Of a stretch of 64,000 nucleotides of DNA, positions 48,513 to 59,097 are shown in pieces (the first letter of the stretch is position 1; every line of letters begins with the position of its first letter). The position numbers and the translations under genes are program-made. Source of the stretch: Mesostigma viride (lineage: Eukaryota; Streptophyta; Mesostigmatophyceae; Mesostigmatales; Mesostigmataceae); contig RPFO01000132.1 in NCBI GenBank assembly GCA_009746045.1, positions 1 through 64,000 of the forward strand. The letters are read 5' to 3'. The notes beneath the pieces were generated by a model. It made no database searches. It saw only the letters and a list, made by a program, of their open reading frames with translations, and was not told the DNA's origin.

Positions 48513-48762
48513 CCGATTATACTGGCATGTGCGTCTCAAAAAAGCGCATCGAATGCAAGTGGTCTGACCGAATTTGGGGCTCAGATGCAAAAGATCTGAA
48601 CTCCGCCGTCAGCCATACCGCCGTCAGCCATTCCAACCGATTATACTGGCGTGTACGTCTGAATAATAAAGCGCATCGAATGCAAGTGGTCTGACCGAAT
48701 TTGGGGCTCACACGCAAAAGATCTGAGCTCCGCCGTCAGCCATACCGCCGTCAGCCATACCG
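48513..48762. repeat. Two tandem 5' units of about 124 bp
   Basis: Units begin CCGATTATACTGGC at 48513 and 48637. Both contain GCATCGAATGCAAGTGGTCTGACCGAATTTGGGGCTCA and end GCTCCGCCGTCAGCCATACC. They resemble the sequence just upstream of the ORF1-like genes at 32947 and 46443, so they look like promoter monomers of that element family. Confidence 0.65.
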
Positions 48763-48804
48763 TTGGGGAGTCACGGAGCATCTGCCTCCCTGATACTACG
48801 TTGC
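48763..48804 (-). pseudogene. LINE reverse-transcriptase C-terminus, downstream piece
   Basis: Minus strand reads KQRSIREADAP then a stop, followed by CTCCGTGACTCCCCAAC. With the TTAA-flanked insertion removed, it continues the frame MPYITSTI from 58025. The 3' motif is the same as in the tail of the ORF1-only element at 46669-46700. Confidence 0.6.
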
Positions 48805-50314
48805 TTAACCCCTCATTGGTCCCATTTAAAGCCGAAAAATCGGCTGCAAAATGCTAAATTTGCAAACCACCCCACAGCCAACCTACCAACATCCAAGGGC
48901 TGTCCTTGGGGGTCAAGCATGTCCATGAGTTGCCCTTCGGGGTGAGCTATCACAACCTAACATATCTGCAGGGTATGCCATAGAAAACTACCGCCAAAGT
49001 TAGGGGGGTCGAGACGCGCGTTTTCATATTTGGTAGAATGTGCATTTTGAATTATGTTATAAGACCTAGGCACCTACCACTTCAGGGATGATAAACAATT
49101 AGTTGCTGAACAGTTTGAGCCATTGGGGTCATCATTTGGGTGGGTATACCAGCAGTTACACCCAGTACAGCCCATAGGGGTACCGTTGGTAAAAAGCAAC
49201 CAAGGGGGTAGGGGTGGGCATACTACCTACTAATACCTAGTAATATGGCCCCCAACCATGCCATACAATACATTTCCCTTCCACAATGATGGGGAAACAT
49301 AACTGCATCATCACACTGCCCTTACATGGCACCTATGTGCAGGTGCCACCTTGTCCATGCACGTAGGTAACGTGGTACCGATACCCTACGCAAGGCATAC
49401 ATTATAGGAGGCAGCCACCAACAAACTAGTGACGTTGAGCCTATTTCAGCCTGCCCTAGCAAGGATAAACTAGGCCTAAGCTGCTATAGCTTGCCAGGTG
49501 ATGGCCAGCACACCTGGTGGCACATGCTGTCAATGGGAAGCTTTTACTCACCAGTTACGTGCTTGATGATGCCACAGAGACCAGCCAACTGCCTCACACT
49601 CATGCAATATGTGTATGGGAAATGTATAACAAACATATATGGAGGTATTCAAACCCATACAGCATCTAAAACTTATCACCATCACACTGTGGCAGGTCAA
49701 CTGACTGAGGGAAGCATCTAAGAAGGGTGTTTTAGAAAGGGGCCAGGCCAGGGTCAAGAAAGAGCATGAATAATGCAAAAAGAATGTGCTACACAAGCTA
49801 GAACGTATATATAAACGTCAAACATCGATAGGAAAACGATGCTGAAGCTTTACCAGGCATGGATGGCGTTACCTTGGCCCAGGCGGTGGTCGCAAAATGG
49901 CGCAAAATGGCACACCAAAGTTGTGCAGCATGGTCGCTAGATTCGGCGATTTCTTGCCACCCTTGCACGTTTACGACTAATATGTATCATAAAAAGTACA
50001 AAGAAACCAATATATCCTTTAAAATACGCCGGAAAGGTATTGCTGTCAACGTTTCTATCGTCCGGCCTGATCGCAGTTTTTTCCAGCAAGAACGCTGCCG
50101 ACACCTATCAAATGGCATTCCCGCGAACCAAAAATTGGCCTGTGTGATCTTTAGGACGTATAAAATCAATTTCCTAAGTTTGGCCAGAAAATTCGAACGC
50201 AAACGTAAATGCCATGCGTGGGCGCAAGCCGCCATGGCCAGGTCGTCGTTTTCCGGAATGCACGTTGTACGTGAAAAAGTACCCTGACCCCTTGTACTTT
50301 GACCGGCCAGAACA

Positions 50315-51051
50315 GGGATTTCTTATTCCGGCGCCCAATGGCCTCCAGGACAGGCGCGCCGCGCCAGACTCGCCCGCCTTTGGGCTTTGGGCGTCTTGGA
50401 ATTTGGCTTTGGGCGTCTTGGAATTTGCCTTTGGGCGTTTGCTCTTTTGGCAGATTTCTGCACTACACTGGTACTACGTAAAAAAGCACAGACTGGTGCG
50501 GCGTAACATTTTTAAACTTGGTAAAATTACCGCCGCACAGCCAGCCAGAACTGGACAAGGTGATGGCCGCAAGTAGTCGTTGCTGGGCTATCGTATTTGT
50601 AGCATGGGGCGTTTCACCGAGTCTACGGTTAGCATGATGGGGAGGATTCCTAACCTTCATTATGTGGGTTAAGTAGGGGTGGTCATAGTGGCCGGTTTCC
50701 CTCGCTTCCTTGTAAACCAGGCTCTGCGTCAAGATCACAGACGACCGGGTAAGTAGTTGTTCCAGTCTGTTCTAGTTTGTATGACGCCTGCTATTAGGCG
50801 TTCTTGTTATTGTCGTTCATCATCGCCGTGACCGTCGTGGCCAGCAGCGTGCTTTTTTTACATACCGGATGGTGTCGACTTGTTTATTGATAGCGCATTG
50901 GTGAATATCGCTGCATGGAGGAATATCGGCTACAACCCGCGGGAAAGTGCTGGCTCCAATGTTCTTTTTGTATGCAGGCTGACGGCACTGCCAAGCCGGA
51001 GACGAATATGACGCTCGTTAAAATGCCAGTCATTCAGACCGACTGCGCGAC
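50315..51051 (+). repeat. Left 737-bp terminal inverted repeat
   Basis: Near-perfect inverse of 57085-57821. It includes a small tandem TTTGGGCGTCTTGGAATTTGG motif with an extra unit on this side. Frames of 91 codons (50463-50738, minus) and [13 protein letters not shown] (from 50915) recur identically in the other arm only because the DNA is duplicated. I do not call them genes. Confidence 0.9.
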
Positions 51052-52660
51052 TGGTTGTGGGATACACGTTCCTGGTTGTGGGATGTGTTCCTTGTTGTGG
51101 GATACTTGTTCCTGGTTGTGGGATGCACGTTCCTGGTTGTGGGATAGTCGTTCCTGGTTGTGGGATACTTGTTCCTGGTTGTGGGATGTGTTCCTTGTTG
51201 TGCGATACTTGTTCCTGGTTGTGGGATACACGTTCGTGGTTGTGGGATAGTCGTTCCTGGTTGTGGGAAACACGTTCCTGGTTGTGGGAAACACGTTCCT
51301 GGTTGTGGGATACACGTTCCTGGTTGTGGGATACACGTTCCTGGTTGTGGGATAGTCGTTCCTGGTTGTGGGATACTTGTTCCTAGTGGTGGGAAACACG
51401 TTCCTGGTTGTGGGATAGTCGTTCCTGGTTGTGGGATACTTGTTCCTGGTTGTGGGATAGTCGTTCCTGGTTGTGGGAAACACGTTCTTGGTTGTGGGAT
51501 ACTTGTTCCTGGTTGTGGGATGTGTTCCTTGTTGTGGGATACACGTTCCTGGTTGTGGGATACTTGTTCCTGGTTGTGGGACGTGTTCCTTGTTGTGCGA
51601 TACTTGCTCCTGGTTGTGGGAAACACGTTCTTGGTTGTGGGATGCACGTTCCTGGTTGTGGGATACACGTTCCTGGTTGTGGGATACTTGTTCCTGGTTG
51701 TGGGATGTGTTCCTTGTTGTGCGATACTTGTTCCTGGTTGTGGGAAACACGTTCCTGGTGGTGGGAAACACGTTCCTGGTTGTGGGATAGTCGTTCCTGG
51801 TTGTGGGATACTTGTTCCTGGTGGTGGGAAACACGTTCCTGGTTGTGGGATACTTGTTCCTGGTTGTGGGATGCACGTTCCTGGTTGTGGGATACACGTT
51901 CCTGGTTGTGGGATACTTGTTCCTGGTTGTGGGATACTTGTTCCTGGTTGTGGGATACTTGTTCCTGGTTGTGGGATACTTGTTCCTGGTTGTGGGATGC
52001 ACGTTCCTGGTTGTGGGATACTTGTTCCTGGTTGTGGGAAACACGTTCCTGGTGGTGGGATGCTTGTTCCTGGTTGTGGGATACACGTTCCTGGTTGTGG
52101 GAAACACGTTCCTGGTTGTGGGATACTTGTTCCTGGTGGTGGGAAACACGTTCCTGGTTGTGGGATACTTGTTCCTGGTTGTGGGATACACGTTCCTGGT
52201 TGTGGGAAACACGTTCCAGGTTGTAGGATACTTGTTCCTGGTTGTGGGATACACGTTCCTGGTTGTGGGAAACATGTTCCTGGTGGTGGGAAACACGTTC
52301 CTGGTTGTGGGATACTTGTTCCTGGTTGTGGGATACTTGTTCATGGTTGTGGGATACACGTTCCTGGTTGTGGGATACTTGTTCCTGGTTGTAGGATACT
52401 TGTTCCTGGTTGTGGGATACTTGTTCCTGGTTGTGGGATACTTGTTCCTGGTTGTGGGAAACACGCTCCTGGTTGTGGGAAACACGTTCCTGGTTGTGGG
52501 ATACACGTTCCTGGTTGTGGGAAACACGTTCCTGGTTGTGGGAAACACGTTCTTGGTTGTGGGATAGTCGTTCCTGGTTGTGGGATACACGTTCCTGGTT
52601 GTGGGAAACACGTTCTTGGTTGTGGGATACTTGTTCCTGGTTGTGGGATGTGTTCCTGGT
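51052..52660. repeat. 21-bp minisatellite array, left arm
   Basis: Unit GGTTGTGGGATACACGTTCCT in about 75 copies. The variable centre is one of a few types: GATACAC, GATACTT, GATAGTC, GAAACAC, GATGCAC, and a shorter GATGTGTTCC. Because 21 is a multiple of three, long frames open on both strands (for example repeats of VPGCGI, NKYPTTR and SWLWDT); these are artefacts. Confidence 0.95.
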
Positions 52661-52663
52661 CCA

Positions 52664-52940
52664 AATATAAAGGGGCACGGGAATTAGCGATAGCAGAGGG
52701 GGCTCGGGAATAACGTTAGCAGAGGGGCACGGGCACTAACGTTAGTGAAGGGGCACGGGCACTAACGTTAGCAGAGGGGGCTGGGCACTAACGTTAGTAA
52801 AGGGGCACGGGCACTAACGTTAGCAGAGGGGGCTGGGCACTAACGTTAGTAAAGGGGCACAGGCACTAACATTAGCAGAGGGGGCTGGGCACTAACGTTA
52901 GTAAAGGGGCACGGGCACTAACGATAGCAGAGGGGGTTGA
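52664..52940. repeat. AACGTTA minisatellite, left arm
   Basis: Repeats of GGGGCACGGGCACTAACGTTAG alternating with AGAGGGGGCTGGGCACTAACGTTAGTAA. It is the inverse of the array at 54541-55065. The palindrome TAACGTTA lies at each unit. Confidence 0.85.
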
Positions 52941-53511
52941 CACTATACGTACCAACTTGATTTTTCGGGTGGTTATGCCCTTTCATACGGCTTCACGATG
53001 CATGGCTTTACATTTCCCTTCCTTATTTAAGTGAATGACATGGGGAGACATGCTGTAGGACTTGGCGCACTTTGCCTGAGCAAGGTGTGACAGTTAATTC
53101 ACCGCTATAAATGTGAATGGACCAAGTTCGTGGAAACGGGGAAATAACTTTACTTGATACTAGATTTAGGGAGGTCCTGTGTTCGTAACTTGCTGGTAGC
53201 TACTGTGGTTTCTCATTTTCGGTGTTGTCCGTGGAATCTCATATTGGGGCAGCTAGCCCCATGCACGTTGAGCGCTTAATGACAACAATACAAGATTTAG
53301 ACGCGTAGGGGGGCAAGAATCAATTGTGCGTCGGCACGGTAGCTTGCATCATTCACGATTTGTGCGTTTTAATCGAAGGGCATCTACTTAGTTCGGCAGA
53401 GCAACGGGGGTTGTTTAGTTAGTAGTTAGTACTTACTTGGTTAAAATAGTTAGTCAGTTAGTTAGCTAGTGAGCTAGTTAGAACTTGATAGGTAGGTCAG
53501 GTAGGTAGGTA
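52941..53511. other. Unassigned centre of foldback element
   Basis: No gene seen. It contains a TTAGTTAGTTAG/GTAGGTAGGTA tract at about 53415-53510 leading into (AATT)n. Confidence 0.5.
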
Positions 53512-53830
53512 ATTAATTAATTAATTAATTAGACTCATGCTCCCGTTGGGGAGTCACGGAGCCCGAACTGCCTTTCATCCCTTTGTTTGCACAACAGGAA
53601 GGAAGGTCAGAGACCCCCTTTCTCCTTCATGCTAGAGGCATGCCACACTTGCGTGACTCCCAAACGGGAGCACGAGTCTAATTAATTAATTAATTAATGC
53701 CACAGCTGCAATCGGACACGCTAAACGATCCTGTGCACAAGATCTGTGGGTGCAATGAGACCCATGTGAGCTTATCATAACAAGGAGCGTGGGCAAGTAA
53801 TGTGAGCATAGCCAAGACGTAGCATCATTG
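53512..53830 (-). mobile_element. 3' end of ORF1-only retroelement family with (TTAA)n tail
   Basis: Minus-strand 3' end with a TTAA tail at 53512-53532, matching 46647-46935 (CCCGTTGGGGAGTCACGGAGC, CAGAGACCCCC, GGGTGCAATGAGACCCATGTGAGC). Interrupted at 53648-53696 by a second, oppositely oriented 3' end. Confidence 0.65.
53648..53696 (+). mobile_element. 49-bp retroelement 3' end inserted with 8-bp target duplication
   Basis: Reads CGTGACTCCCAAACGGGAGCACGAGTC plus TAATTAATTAATTA, flanked by ATGCCACA at 53640-53647 and 53697-53704. It looks like an extremely 5'-truncated target-primed insertion of the same family, in the opposite orientation. Confidence 0.65.
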
Positions 53831-53909
53831 GATGTACAAGGAAATATTTAATAGCTCTATCTTGATGTGCGTGTAGGAATAACTGCATGGAGGAATAACG
53901 GCGAACATG

Positions 53910-54072
53910 TCAAGGAACAAGTATCCCACAACCAGGAACGTGCATCCCACAACCAGGAACGAGTATCCCACAAGCAGGAACGTGTTTCCCACCACCACGA
54001 ACAAGTATCCCACAACCAGGAACGACTATCCCACAACTAGGAACGTGTATCCCACAACCAGGAACAAGTATC
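53910..54072. repeat. Short 21-bp minisatellite array in the centre
   Basis: Seven to eight units of CCACAACCAGGAACGTGTATC type in the right-arm orientation, separate from the two large arrays. Confidence 0.85.
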
Positions 54073-54540
54073 CTCTGCCGGCAGTGCCACCCCATGCAAG
54101 ACCCCACAAGCCGTCCTTGCATAAAGGGGACATGCAGTCATCACAAGGAGTGGTGACTGCCGGCAGTGCCACGCCATGCAAGACCCCACAAGCCGTCCTT
54201 GCGTCAAGGGGACATGCAGTCATCACAAGGAGTGGTAACTGCCGGCAGTGCCACCCCATTCAAGAACACACAAGCCGGGGACATGCAGTCATCACAAGGA
54301 GTGGTGACTGCCGGCAGTGCCACGCCATGCAAGAACACACAAGCCGTCCTTGCGTCAAGGGGACATGCAGTCATCACAAGGAGTGGTAACTGCCGGCAGT
54401 GCCACCCCATGCAAGAACAACCAAGCCGGGGACATGCAGTCATCACAAGGAGTGGTAACTGCCGGCAGTGCTACCCCATGCCAGAACCCACAAGCCATCC
54501 ATGCAATCATCACAGGGAGTGGTAACTGCCGGCAGTGCGT
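54073..54540. repeat. CTGCCGGCAGTG minisatellite
   Basis: Six to seven degenerate units of about 60-80 bp containing the palindrome CTGCCGGCAG, CCCATGCAAGA.CACACAAGCCGTCC, and GGGGACATGCAGTCATCACAAGGAGTGG. Units differ by presence of the GTCCTTGCGTCAAG block. Confidence 0.85.
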
Positions 54541-55065
54541 GGCCCTAACGTTAATTCCCACACCCCCTATGCTAACGTTAGTGCCCAGCCCCCTCTGCTA
54601 ACGTTAGTGCCCCCCCCTCCTTTGCTAACATTAGTTCCCACACCCCTCTGCTAACGTAAGTGCCCTCCCCCCCCCTGCTATCGTTAATGCCCACCCCCTT
54701 CACTAACGTTATTCCCTAGCCCCCTCTGCTAGTTAACGTTAGTGCCCGCGCCCCTTTACTAACGTTAGTGCTCGTGCCCCTCTGCTAACGTTAGTGCCCC
54801 CCCTCTACTATAATTATTTCCCCCCTATGCTAATAAACTTTAATTCCCACACCCCCTCTGCTATCGTTAGTGCCCATGCCCCTTTACTAACGTTAGTGCC
54901 CAGCCCCCTCTGCTAACGTTAGTGCCCGTGCCCCTTTACTAACGTTAGTGCCCAGCCCCCTCTGCTAACGTTAGTGCCCGTGCCCCTTCACTAACGTTAG
55001 TGCCCGTGCCCCCTGCTAACGTTATTCCCGAGCCCCCTCTGCTATCGCTAATTCCCGTGCCCCTT
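54541..55065. repeat. AACGTTA minisatellite, right arm
   Basis: More than fifteen units of CTAACGTTAGTGCCC with CCCCCTCTG or CCCCTTTA spacers. It ends at TTTATATTTGGACC, the inverse of 52664. Confidence 0.85.
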
Positions 55066-55075
55066 TATATTTGGA

Positions 55076-57084
55076 CCAGGAACACATCCCACAACTTTGC
55101 TCAACTATCCCACAACCAGGAACGTGTTTCCCACAACCAGGAACGTGTTTCCCACAACCAGGAACGTGTTTCCCACAACCAGGAACGTGTTTCCCACAAC
55201 CAGGAACGTGTTTCCCACAACCAGGAACGTGTTTCCCACAACCAGGAACATGTTTCCCACAACCAGGAACAAGTTTCCCACAACCAGGAACGTGTTTCCC
55301 ACAACCAGGAACGTGTTTCCCACAACCAGGAACAAGTATCCCACAACCAGGAACAAGTATCCCACAACCAGGAACAAGTATCCCACAACCAGGAACAAGT
55401 ATCCCACAACCAGGAACAAGTATCCCACAACCAGGAACAAGTATCCCACAACCAGGAACGACTATCCCACAACCAGGAACGTGCATCCCACAACCAGGAA
55501 CAAGTATCCCACAACAAGGAACAAGTTTCCCACAACCATGAACGTGTTTCCCACAACCAGGAACGTGTTTCCCACAACCAGGAACAAGTATCCCACAACC
55601 AGGAACAAGTATCCCACAACCAGGAACAAGTATCCCACAACCAGGAACGACTATCCCACAACCAAGAACTGCTATCCCACAACCAGGAACAAGTATCCCA
55701 CAACCAGGAACGTGTTTCCCACAACCAGGAACGTGTTTCCCACAACCACGAACATGTTTCCCACAACCAGGAACATGTTTCCCACAACCAGGAACGTGTT
55801 TCCCACAACCAGGAACGTGTTTCCCACAACCAGGAACAAGTATCCCACAACCAGGAACAAGTATCCCACAACCAGGAACAAGTATCCCACAACCAGGAAC
55901 GTGTTTCCCACCTCTAGGAACAAGTATCCCACAACCAGGAACGTGTTTCCCACAACCAGGAACGTGTTTCCCACAACCAGGAACAAGTATCCCACAACCA
56001 GGAACGTGTTTCCCACAACCAGGAACAAGTATCCCACAACCAGGAACGTGTTTCCCACAACCAGGAACGTGCATCCCACAACCAGGAACAAGTATCCCAC
56101 AACCAGGAACGTGTTTCCCACAACAAGGAACAAGTATCCCACAACCAGGAACAAGTATCCCACAACCAGGAACAAGTATCCAACAACCAGGAACAAGTAT
56201 CCCACAACCAGGAACGTGTTTACCACCACCAGGAACGTGCATCCCACAACCAGGAACAAGTATCCCACAACCAGGAGCGTGTATCCTACAACCAGGAATG
56301 TGTTTCCCACAACCAGGAACATGTTTCCCACAACCAGGAACGTGTTTCCCACAACCAGGAACAAGTATCCCACCACCAGGAACGTGTTTCCCACAACAAG
56401 GAACAAGTATCCCACAACCAGGAACGTGTTTCCCACAACCAGGAACGTGCATCCCACAACCAGGAACAAGTATCCCACAACCAGGAACAAGTATCCAACA
56501 ACCAGGAACAAGTATCCCACAACCAGGAACGTGCTTCCCACCACCAGGAACAAGTATCCCACAACCAGGAACAAGTATCCCACAACCAGGAACGACTATC
56601 CCACAACCAGGAACAAGTATCCCACAACCAGGAACAAGTATCGCACAACAAGGAACACATCCCACAACCAGGAACGTGTATCCCACAACCAGGAACAAGT
56701 ATCCTACAACCAGGAACAAATATCCCACAACCAGGAACAAGTATCCCACAACCAGCAACACATCTCACAACCAGGACCGTGCATCCCACAACCAGGAACA
56801 CATCCCACAACCAAGAACTGCTATCCCACAACCAGGAACGTGCATCCCACAACCAGGAACAAGTATCCCACAACCAGGAACGTGTTTCCCACAACCAGGA
56901 ACGTGTTTCCCACAACCAGGAACAAGTATCGCACAACAAGGAACGACTATCCCACAACAAGGAACAAGTTTCCCACAACCAGGAACGACTATCCCACAAC
57001 TAGGAACGTGTATCCCACAACCAGGAACAAGTATCCCACAACAAGGAACACATCCCACAACCAGGAACGTGTATCCCACAACCA
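55076..57084. repeat. 21-bp minisatellite array, right arm
   Basis: About 95 units of CCACAACCAGGAACGTGTATC, inverted relative to 51052-52660. It is longer than the left array and differs in interior unit order, but the outermost units follow a similar order. Confidence 0.95.
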
Positions 57085-57821
57085 GTCGCGCAGTCGGTCT
57101 GAATGACTGGCATTTTAACGAGCGTCATATTCGTCTCCGGCTTGGCAGTGCCGTCAGCCTGCATACAAAAAGAACATTGGAGCCAGCACTTTCCCGCGGG
57201 TTGTAGCCGATATTCCTCCATGCAGCGATATTCACCAATGCGCTATCAATACACAAGTCGACCCCATCCGGTATGTAAAAAAAGCACGCTGCTGGCCACG
57301 ACGGTCACGGCGATGATGAACGACAATAACAAGAACGCCTAATAGCAGGCGTCATACAAACTAGAACAGACTGGAACAACTACTTACCCGGTCGTCTGTG
57401 ATCTTGACGCAGAGCCTGGTTTACAAGGAAGCGAGGGAAACCGGCCACTATGACCACCCCTACTTAACCCACATAATGAAGGTTAGGAATCCTCCCCATC
57501 ATGCTAACCGTAGACTCGGTGAAACGCCCCATGCTACAAATACGATAGCCCAGCAACGACTACTTGCGGCCATCACCTTGTCCAGTTCTGGCTGGCTGTG
57601 CGGCGGTAATTTTACCAAGTTTAAAAATGTTACGCCGCACCAGTCTGTGCTTTTTTACGTAGTACCAGTGTAGTGTAGAAATCTGCCAAAAGAGCAAACG
57701 CCCAAAGCCAACTTCCAAGACGCCCAAAGCCAAATTCCAAGACGCCCAAAGCCCAAAGGCGGGCGAGTCTGGCGCGGCGCGCCTGTCCCGGAGGCCATTG
57801 GGCGCCGGAATAAGAAATCCC
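57085..57821 (-). repeat. Right 737-bp terminal inverted repeat
   Basis: Inverse of 50315-51051. It ends GGAATAAGAAATCCC before the second GGCCAGAACA. Confidence 0.9.
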
Positions 57822-58024
57822 GGCCAGAACACCTCTATAACTTTGTCAGAAGTATGCGAACCCTAGTACCATGCTGTGAGGAAAATTATAAACTTTCGAT
57901 CTTCTCAGCTAAACTTTTCCTAATTCTCAATAGTTTTCGCGCAATTTGGTCCCCCGCGGAGCAGCCGATGCATCGGCTGCAAGTCGATTTTTGGCGGAAA
58001 ATCGGCTGCAAGACCAATGAGGGG

Positions 58025-58235
58025 TTAATGGTGCTGGTAATATATGGCATGCCGAGGTACAGGTCCTCATTGCGAACATGAGCAGCATAGCCTACTCGGA
58101 AAATGGATCGCAGCATGTTGGTGACCGCGCCGTCCAGCTTTCCGGCCAGGTCGGCGGTGAGGGTCCACATCTCGGCCCCGTACGTAAGAACCTGAGGAAG
58201 GACGAGGACCTTAAACAGGTCCTGTTTCTCTAGCT
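58025..58235 (-). pseudogene. LINE reverse-transcriptase C-terminal fragment
   Basis: Minus strand reads DLFKVLVLPQVLTYGAEMWTLT, then DGAVTNMLRSIFRVG and HVRNEDLYLGMPYITSTI. This is the familiar thumb/C-terminal block of LINE RTs (YGAExWTLT...LRxIxxI...VRNEEL...). The frame then meets the TTAA of piggyBac-like element 1 and continues at 48804. Only this fragment remains. Confidence 0.75.
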
Positions 58236-58347
58236 ATCTTGCCCATCTCGTATATTGCATTCCGTCACCGTAAACTCGGCATTGGAATTGAGAAGCCATG
58301 ACCTAGCCATTGTTTAGCCATGATGATGTTCCACCCCATGCCCGGCC

Positions 58348-58775
58348 TTTAATTAATTAATTAATTAAAATCATAGCTCCGTTGGGAGCATATGTAACAC
58401 ATAGCCCTGAGAAAGGGCATCTATGGGTTTGTAATACAATCAGGGCTACAACCTGCAGGTGGAGGATGTACAACTATCACCTGCTCTGGGTGCACAAGGT
58501 GCACCTGCACTGCCATGATGGTTCATGCCTCCTTGATTAACAAGCACAGGCACCCAGGGGCCCGGCCTTTGAGCTCTGATACATCATGGTGGTGCATGCA
58601 GGTGCACAGTGTGCACCCAGAGCTTGTGTAGTTTACACCCTACCCTTGCAGGAAGTAGCCCAAAATGTACATTAAAAGCCATATCCCCCTTCTCAGGGAT
58701 ATGTGCTACATATACTCCCAACGGAGTTATGTTCCTATAATTGATTGATTGATTAATATTAATTAATTAATTAAT
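58348..58775. repeat. Foldback pair of retroelement 3' ends with (TTAA)n tails
   Basis: Left half is a minus-strand 3' end (tail 58348-58368, CTCCGTTGGGAGCATATGTAAC, CCCTGAGAAAGGG). Right half is a plus-strand 3' end (CTTCTCAGGGATATGTGCTAC, CTCCCAACGGAG, tail to 58775). The left half matches the 3' UTR at 59800-60009. No ORF. Confidence 0.7.
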
Positions 58776-58810
58776 GACACGCAAGTACTTACTTGCGATG
58801 CTGGCGATAC

Positions 58811-58852
58811 TGGCCGGCGATGCTCCTCCCATCACGACCTGGGCGGACATGC
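58811..58852 (+). pseudogene. ORF1-like fragment upstream of TTAA insertion (split gene 4)
   Basis: Encodes LAGDAPPITTWADM, then breaks at the left end of the element starting 58856. It continues at 63843 with LKQHTTSTTS. The intact sequence would contain ATGCTTAAGC, giving the TTAA target. Confidence 0.65.
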
Positions 58853-59097
58853 CGGCCCTTAAACCGTGTCCAACTGCCCTCTATAAATAGCGGGCAGTTG
58901 GCACTTTCCATGATAATGTCCACAAACCAACCTAATAATTATTTATGGCCCATACTAGGACCAAAGCACACACATATGTGGACCTCCTTGGGGGTCATGT
59001 CATTGGTCATATTGCAATGTCCTATGGGTGCTAAATATAGCACCCCCTGGCAGGGGGTGCGCAGGGTGCGAGACAAGAGACACATATAATGCAATAT

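Larger units (their letters stand above)
50315..57821. mobile_element. Mutator-like foldback element with minisatellite interior
   Basis: 7507 bp, flanked by a 10-bp duplication GGCCAGAACA (50305-50314 and 57822-57831). Ends start GGGATTTCTTATTCC. The first and last 737 bp are long inverted repeats, followed on each side by inverted 21-bp minisatellite arrays and AACGTTA repeats, leaving a centre of about 1.6 kb. Long TIRs and a 9-11 bp duplication point to a Mutator-like element. No MuDR-type transposase is seen, so it is non-autonomous. Confidence 0.75.
48805..58028. mobile_element. piggyBac-like element 1 (9.2 kb with nested insertion)
   Basis: TTAA at both ends (48805-48808 and 58025-58028), with inverted ends CCCCTCATTGGTC and GACCAATGAGGGG. 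TTAA duplication plus CCC-starting ends are the signature of piggyBac elements. It interrupts a LINE frame exactly at a TTAA. Own sequence is 48805-50314 and 57832-58028, collinear with element 2 (61420-63117). The rest is a Mutator-like foldback insertion. Short frames such as 49491-49721 (SMGSFYSPVTC) recur in element 2, but no full transposase is visible. Confidence 0.75.

Noticed and set aside
49491-49721. Relic of a piggyBac transposase (SMGSFYSPVTC resembling DNFYTS)
   Set aside because: Match is too short, lacks the Asp, and no other transposase motif is in phase.
50463-50738. 91-residue ORF, identical at 57398-57673
   Set aside because: Identity follows from being in the two arms of an inverted repeat; no domain recognised and no evidence of selection.
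51034-52713. 500-residue frames of [18 protein letters not shown] type, and their counterparts at 55022-57206 up to 669 residues
   Set aside because: A 21-bp repeat unit lacks stops in several phases, so all frames stay open together; no start context or non-repeat domain.
51052-57084. CRISPR-like or bacterial repeat array
   Set aside because: Contiguous 21-bp tandem units without spacers, arranged as inverted arms of a transposon.
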